Part shown: one piece after another, positions 58,741 to 64,000 of the stretch
How positions within the stretch are numbered: the first letter of the stretch is position 1
Layout of the letters: each line of letters starts with the position of its first letter
Notes under the pieces: generated by a model
Databases searched by the model: none
Told to the model about the DNA's origin: nothing
Seen by the model: the letters and a program-made list of their open reading frames with translations, nothing else
Assembly (NCBI GenBank): GCA_963691655.1
Contig: OY829327.1
Coordinates: forward strand, 56,494,079-56,558,078
DNA length: 64,000 nt
Direction of reading: 5' to 3'
Source of the DNA: Toxonevra muliebris
Taxonomy: Eukaryota > Arthropoda > Insecta > Diptera > Pallopteridae
Program-made: the position numbers and the translations under genes

Positions 58741-59029
58741 TATGCTGACAAAATTGATTGAATTTGACAGTATTTTTTTCAAATAATGCGATGCAAAATT
58801 AAAGTTAAATTGCACTTAAAATTTTTTGACATTTAAGGGTAAATATGTAAGTATTATAATCATGAGAGAATTCCACAATTTCAATTTCTATATTTTTTGT
58901 AAGCTTTTTTAGAAAAAGCTCTTATCTAACTTGCTTACTTGTGATTTGCGTCAACGCCAACGCCAAAAACAAAAGCCTAAAACCGCCTACAGCGGCAGAG
59001 CCAAACATTATCATGTCGTACGCAGTTGC
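58741..59029. other. Upstream region of the P450 gene
   Basis: AT-rich, then a slightly GC-richer proximal segment (58955-59030) with AACGCCAACGCCAA; no element recognised. Confidence 0.35.
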
Positions 59030-59040
59030 GATCAGTTGAA
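59030..59040 (+). promoter_or_regulatory. Possible initiator of the P450 gene
   Basis: ATCAGTTG at 59031 matches the arthropod initiator (TCAGTT) about 100 bp upstream of the P450 ATG. The intervening sequence is AT-rich and could be 5' UTR. Motif evidence only. Confidence 0.3.
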
Positions 59041-59133
59041 TTTTGTAAATTGAAGTGAATATAGCATTTCTGCCTTCAGATTGTCTGTTAATTTATTTTA
59101 ATAAAATAAAATATTTGCACACTACAAAGTAAA

Positions 59134-59336
59134 ATGTTGGTGGAGTTCTTAATTCTATCCGCAGTGGCAATATATCTTGTCTATCGCTGGTCCATGGCAA
59201 ACAGTGATTTCTTTGCCAAAAGGGGCGTTCCCTATCACAAGCCATTTCCATTGCTGGGCAGCATGAAAGATGTAGTATTCCGGAAGAGATCTATGTTCGA
59301 TGAAATTATTAAGCTCTACAATATGCACGATGGCAG
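59134..59336 (+). CDS. Cytochrome P450 (CYP9-like), first exon only
   Basis: ATG at 59134 opens 67 codons plus two nucleotides up to a GTAAGA donor at 59337. The product starts with a hydrophobic membrane anchor (MLVEFLILSAVAIYLVYRW), then the proline-containing hinge FFAKRGVPYHKPFPLLGSM and FDEIIKLYN, the usual N-terminus of insect CYP9 microsomal P450s. These are endoplasmic-reticulum haem monooxygenases, often linked to detoxification. The I-helix, ExxR and haem-binding Cys regions are absent because no further exon is recognisable in the remaining 4.6 kb; the intron seems to run past the window end. The CYP9 assignment rests on the anchor and hinge pattern, so the subfamily (CYP9F-like) is a guess. 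Confidence 0.8.
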
Positions 59337-61020
59337 GTAAGAATTATAACAAGAATATATTTGAAATAAGCAGCAAGAACGAATTCTGATGACCTATGGT
59401 AACAAATTTTTATCATTGTAAGTTAAATTTTTGGTTCGCAATGGCTGGAGTGAATATTTTACAGTTGTTTTCAAATGGTTTGAATATTTTTATCAGTGCC
59501 GATTGAACTGCTCTGATAAGAAATTATGCACTTGAAATATAACTGCTGATTAATAGTTTTATCTGCTGGAATCAATACTGAAACGTTTTTATTTCCTACT
59601 CTCCATCGTTTTCAATCCTTTCTTCTATAAATCATATTTATGAAATTTATAAATGATGCGTTCTAAACAAAAATAGCTTTTATATCTTTTTTTAAATTAA
59701 TTTAAACTTGAAATTGATTAACTTGAGTGTACGTAAGCGAAATTTTGAATACGGGAATTGACCTTGAACTTTAAATGAGTATGAATTAATTAATATGTGC
59801 CTACTAAATTTGGTAGTACATAAATTACTCCTTGATGTTTATCTTAACATTTTGGAAGGAATATTGCAAAAATATAGCAAAAAAATGTATACCTAAATAA
59901 ATTATAGTTCGTGCATACACATAGACATTTTAGACATAACAATTGGCAGGCGTAGTGGAATGCAAGTGGTATCAACTGTTTCTTCCTGAGCGCCAATCGT
60001 TGTCATATATTCCAATTCCCTAGGGTCTTATATATTATACTATTCCAACAAGTAGAAATGTTTGTTTTTTTTTAATTTTGTGTGATAATAAAAATAACTT
60101 TTTACATTGTTCCCCATTATATAAAAATCTAATTTTTTGGACTGCGTAAATGCTACCGACAGAAAAGTTGACAGATACTGCATATACTACAATATTTCAT
60201 CCACATATATGTGCGTAATATAAATATGTTTTACTTGATTTCAGACTGATTCGAGACAAAGTACTTTTTTGGAATACATAACTTAATAAAACATTCAGAA
60301 TAATTGACATTATTAATCAATTAATAGCAAATTTATAAAAATTTAAAAAAAATCTCTATACTTAGAACGTAGGGTGCAAATAGTTCTATGATAAACTTGC
60401 GCGGGCATGTTTTGCATTTGCAACTCTGTTAATTGGTTTTATTAAATTTAACATGCATACTTTGTTTTAATTCAAATCAATCTAATACTTATGAGGGTTG
60501 CATTTTAATTATTTCGTAATCCGAACTGAGAAAAATTGTAAATAAATATGGGAGAGAATTAATTAAACGAAGTTCAGTGTGGAGAATAATAATTCATTTG
60601 CAGTACAACAGTTACATAGCTAAATTAATTAATTATTATAATAAATAGATTTATCGCACATTAATTCCACTATTCACCATACATATTTAAATTATGAGCA
60701 ATCGACATAACAAAAAATAGAGTCGCACAGTGGCAGTCCCATATGCAAAATTCAAGAAATCTATTAAACCAACACGTAACCAATTTGCTATCGGAAATTA
60801 ACAGAAATAAAAAATTTGTTTGAAAAAAGTAGTTATAAATGCCACAAGCATTAGGAGGGTGTCCTCAATTATAAGGTTAAAAAGAAGCGTTTTTTCGTGA
60901 TTTTTTTTTAGAAGGGGGAAAAAAGAAATGAACCCATTAACTTCAAGGTATGTATTCAAAGTAAATAAATTTTTTTTTTTTTGATAAGAAAATAATAAAT
61001 TATAGAAGATTTATTAGTTT
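59337..61020. other. P450 first intron
   Basis: AT-rich intronic sequence; no P450 exon with recognisable helix motifs. Long AT-rich words only. Confidence 0.45.
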
Positions 61021-61023
61021 ATT

Positions 61024-61086
61024 TCATGAGCGTCTTGCCGCTGCAGTCTTCAATCGGCGGGAAAGATCCAGCTCGTAATCCTCGAC
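61024..61086 (-). CDS. Candidate terminal exon of an unknown minus-strand gene
   Basis: A TTTCAG acceptor is followed by a GC-richer frame coding VEDYELDLSRRLKTAAARRS and TGA, then AAATAAACTAATAAA resembling poly(A) signals. The charged helical peptide looks protein-like, but I cannot name a family and see no upstream exon. It lies in the P450 intron. Chance is quite possible. Confidence 0.25.
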   Translation of the reverse strand, partial: VEDYELDLSRRLKTAAARRS

Positions 61087-61291
61087 TGAAACAAAAAAAT
61101 TAAAAAAATTTTGAATTGTTATATATTTTTCTTCGGGTGAACTAAAAAAAAGTTTTTTCTAACACGCCCGCCAATTTAAAAAATTCGTCAAAAGTTTCGA
61201 CTTTGTTGATACGAGATATATTAATCGACCTGGAGGCTCAAATGGGTTAAGAGTTTCGACGGTTTTGAGAATAATGCCTAAAACACACTCA

Positions 61292-61760
61292 AGCTTTGCG
61301 GCTGCGTGCTTTGATATGACATTTATTCGCTTTATATCGTTTTTGTTTTTTTTTTTTCTGCCAAAAAGCTCGATCTTAGTTTTTCACAAAACACAATATT
61401 GCGTTGAGTTTTTTTGCCAATTATGAAAAAAATAAAATTATTAAATTTTGGATTCGGATGATGATGTTTCAATTGATTTCAAGTTTTTTACTCTTATGGC
61501 ATATGGTGGTTACTCAATCCACAAACAGCAACAATCATAACAAATCACATTCAATTTTACATATTTAATCTATAATTTTTAAGCACAACACCCGTATTTT
61601 CTTTTTTCCCGATTCGCACTTTGACAAAAACAATAACATCGAACAACCACAACAACTGCTGAATGTAGAGAGTAGTTCTACTCGCAGCGTTTGTGTTTTG
61701 CTACGAATGAATGCATACGATTCTACTTTAAACGTCAAAGCAAGCAGCCGCAAAGCTTAT
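61292..61760. mobile_element. MITE with AAGCTTTGCGGCTGC termini
   Basis: AAGCTTTGCGGCTGCGTGCT at the left mirrors AGCAAGCAGCCGCAAAGCTT at the right, continuing to TTTGA. Interior non-coding, about 470 bp. No clear duplication. Confidence 0.6.
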
Positions 61761-62956
61761 ATAAGAAAACTGAAAATTAATTAGTTTTTCTATATAAGCC
61801 CAGAAGTATAAAACGTATTAAAGATATGTTTATATCTTTTGAACTCAATTCGATTACATATCCTAGCAAAAATGTTAAAGTTACGATTTTAGTGAAGGTT
61901 TTAGAACAGTAGCCCCAAATTAAATGAATGAAATCTTTCTGAAACCTTACCATTCTTCCGATTTTTATCTAAATTCTTGTTGCATAGAGTTGAGCATATG
62001 TACCAAGTAAACGGCAGAACGGAATCAAATGAAATTTTAAGTCAATCAATTCTTGGGTTATACGGGCACTTTTCGGTACCCGGGTGCTAGTGCTCTTAAT
62101 ATCCGTCGGGTGTCAGCAACAATTATATACATAGCAGATTTTGCAATCTCTTAATTTTAATACCCGACCGACGGGTATTAAGAGCACTGGTCTGATTCAA
62201 TGCATTGTGTGTACCCCCTCGATGTTCCACACTTTTTCTTTTGTTCTTTATTATCAATTATCAGTTACAAAAAGCGCTATGCAGATAGCTAAATTTATAG
62301 ATAAAAGTTTATTTATAAATCTGGAATAACAAGCTCAATTTATGTGTTTGTAGTTATGTAGAGTAGTATGAATCACTCAATAAACAGATAAATTATAAAC
62401 AGTAATCGGTTAATTGAAGTTCGTTTGAGTGAAATCGGAAAAAATAAGCCAATAAACACATAGGAAAATCATAACGGAAAAATAATTGTCAAAATGGGAT
62501 AATGTTTACTGACCCCGCAAGATGTTCAAAGACATAGAAGTTTTTAGAAATTCTGCAAAAAATATGAAAAGTATAAATATTTGCCAAAATTTCTATGTCT
62601 TTGAAAATCTTGCGGGACTAGTAAACATAATTCGATTTTAACAATTTTTATTTCGTTATGTTTGCACTTATAAAAACCATTAATTTAGCCTGGGAACTCG
62701 AAACAATTTTTGGCTGAAAAATTCTTGTAAATCGAAACTTATGATTAAAATTTAGAAATTTTCAAGACCCATGTGGAACCTTTAGATATTATCTGATTTC
62801 GAAAAGTTTTTTTTCCTATGTGTTCATTGGAATGAACTGCGATTTTTGAAAATCAATTTTTTTTTATTTGCCAACATTCTTGACTATTTATCGTGCCGCA
62901 AAATTATTCTCTCATTTGCCCACTATTGACTCATATGTCAACTTTGGTGTTTTTTT
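61761..62956. other. P450 intron, no gene seen
   Basis: Contains a local inverted pair around 62090-62180 (GTGCTCTTAATATCCGTCGG / CCGACGGGTATTAAGAGCAC) and another at 62509-62620 (GCAAGATGTTCAAAGACATAGAA / TTCTATGTCTTTGAAAATCTTGC), both likely small MITE arms. No coding feature. Confidence 0.5.
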
Positions 62957-63090
62957 AAATATGCAGTCAACGTTCGATAACGTGAACATCCACTAACATA
63001 AACAGCCACCAACGTGAACAAATTTTTTCTTCCATTGACTAAAACGTGAACAAAGTCTGAAAGCTTTAAAACGTGAACAAAATTTCTTGG
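62957..63090 (+). repeat. pogo/Tigger-like end with AACGTGAACA motifs
   Basis: CAGTCAACGTTCGATAACGT is followed by repeated AACGTGAACA words. The reverse complement matches the window's first 110 bp. Probably one terminus of a pogo-like element. Confidence 0.5.
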
Positions 63091-63240
63091 AAAATTATTT
63101 TGAATGTACAACTGAACAATTTCAGAGCGTTCTTTTGGAGTGTACTGTTCCATGGTATATGGTATATCATTAGTCGATCTGACAGCGCTGCCAAAAGTTA
63201 CAGCGTTGCCAGGTGCTTCCACTTTAAATGACCTACCCTG
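63091..63240 (-). mobile_element. Mariner-like element, 5' end only
   Basis: From 63240 on the minus strand CAGGGTAGGTCATTTAAAGT begins with TA outside it, a common mariner-like terminus. About 90 bp on, ATG (63153) starts MEQYTPKERSEIVQLYIQNN, the N-terminal helix-turn-helix of the same transposase class as at 34819. The remainder is lost, replaced by the pogo-like repeat. Confidence 0.6.
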
Positions 63241-63357
63241 TATTATGTACAAGTAGCAGAAATTGCTTACAGAAGCTTCTCGAGATGAAAATGTATTGAT
63301 ATGGTTGAAAGACAAAAAAACAATATTCCAGAGGTCCACCACCGTGACCAATAGAAA

Positions 63358-63451
63358 AAAATATCAATTCATTTATTTTACGCTCTGCTAACACTGCTCT
63401 GCGAATACTGTATGCGTCTTCGTTTTGTACTGATGTATTATCTTCGCTCAT
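63358..63451 (-). other. Possible short coding start, unassigned
   Basis: ATG at 63451 opens MSEDNTSVQNEDAYSIRRAV, then LAERKINEL, a protein-like charged stretch. No family is recognised, and the frame soon runs into low-complexity sequence beside the mariner fragment. It may be a first exon or a transposon piece. Confidence 0.2.
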
Positions 63452-63769
63452 GCTTTTTAATGAATTTCAATATTTGTAAATCATGTGCAGACCTATTAAA
63501 TGGGTCAGTTTTTTAGTGCCTATGGTTTATTTTGCATTTTTAATTTCAGCAATTGATGAAAAGGAGTAAGGGAATAAAGTCAACTGTCGTTGGTCGAACT
63601 GTATAAAGTTTGGGTAATACGAAAATTGCAACTACAAAAAAACTTTGCAAAATTTAAATTGAAATTATCATTCATATCATTTACATGAGTAATTCCACTT
63701 GCAGGTTCCTAAAGTTACATATTGGAAGTATTTGTATATACAAAATTTTTCCATACACATACAGACCAT

Positions 63770-63960
63770 AAAAATACATTTTCGAAATATCTCGACTCCA
63801 GTGCCACTTACCGGATCTATTTTAAGTAAATATTTTTGTTTCTATGTAGCTAGCATAAATTCGTTAAATCGGATCATGAACACAATTTATCGAAATAACT
63901 CGACGTCAGCGCCACCTAGCGGATCCAAAAATAACAAAAAACAAATATATGATGTGAATA
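63770..63960. repeat. Two-copy repeat with GCGCCACCTAGCGG motif
   Basis: AATATCTCGACTCCAGTGCCACTTACCGGATC near 63785 and AATAACTCGACGTCAGCGCCACCTAGCGGATC near 63894 are diverged copies of one block. A related TAGGTGGCGCTG is at 41670. Probably Helitron-type debris. Confidence 0.45.
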
Positions 63961-64000
63961 TGGCTTTGATACGTTAATTTTTTTGTTCTAAAGCACAGTA

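Noticed and set aside
63699..63977. 92-codon plus-strand frame near the window end as a P450 exon
   Set aside because: It contains none of the P450 helix or haem motifs and overlaps a two-copy non-coding repeat.

Overview
The window is AT-rich eukaryotic DNA from a dipteran, most likely a tephritid fruit fly or a close relative. The evidence is short GT-AG introns inside compact insect-type genes, many TATG/CATA microsatellites, TE families typical of higher Diptera (Tc1, mariner, hAT, TTAA-type MITEs, LOA/R1-like LINEs, a tRNA-derived SINE), and proteins that read as Drosophila-like orthologues. No bacterial operon, CRISPR array or phage-like system is visible. Most of the 64 kb is intergenic or intronic sequence filled with decayed and nested transposable elements.

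Protein-coding content. (1) 28131-44176, minus strand: NADP-type malic enzyme (Men). Eight coding exons join in frame to 621 codons. The 17-nt first coding exon lies 13.7 kb upstream of the second and begins a presequence that looks mitochondrial. (2) 47029-48202, minus strand: the last four exons of a CUB-domain protein; its upstream exons are not found. (3) 48243-53060, plus strand: DNA ligase III (nine exons, 820 codons), beginning only 40 bp from the most 5' CUB exon seen and so probably lying inside an intron of the CUB gene. (4) 59134-59336, plus strand: first exon of a CYP9-like cytochrome P450; the rest is beyond a >4.6-kb intron that runs off the window.

Transposons, left to right: hAT-type element with perfect 8-bp TSD (3880-5247); long-armed foldback (6073-6350); pogo-like element (7038-8186) carrying a TTAA MITE (7247-7688), with a second copy at 13832; small hAT MITE with perfect TSD (8665-8958); element with iterated TCGGATCGAT motifs (9379-10991); jockey-like and Tc1 remnants (15.0-17.1 kb); tRNA-Glu-like SINE with 9-bp TSD (19330-19641); a three-level nested structure (19838-22292); two further MITE-like elements (23.9-25.1 kb). 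The 13.7-kb Men intron holds at least six more, including a Tc1-family element with a nearly full-length but dead transposase (37032-38555). At 54.3-58.7 kb one LINE sits antiparallel inside another and is itself split by a 1-kb inverted-repeat element.

Functionally the genes are housekeeping or metabolic: malic enzyme makes NADPH and pyruvate, ligase III seals nicks in nuclear and/or mitochondrial DNA repair, and the P450 is a membrane monooxygenase. They are neighbours rather than a pathway. The most interesting points are the ligase III/CUB interlocking, the possible dual start of ligase III, the distant targeting exon of Men, and well-dated nested TE insertions. I did not find a convincing new biological system.
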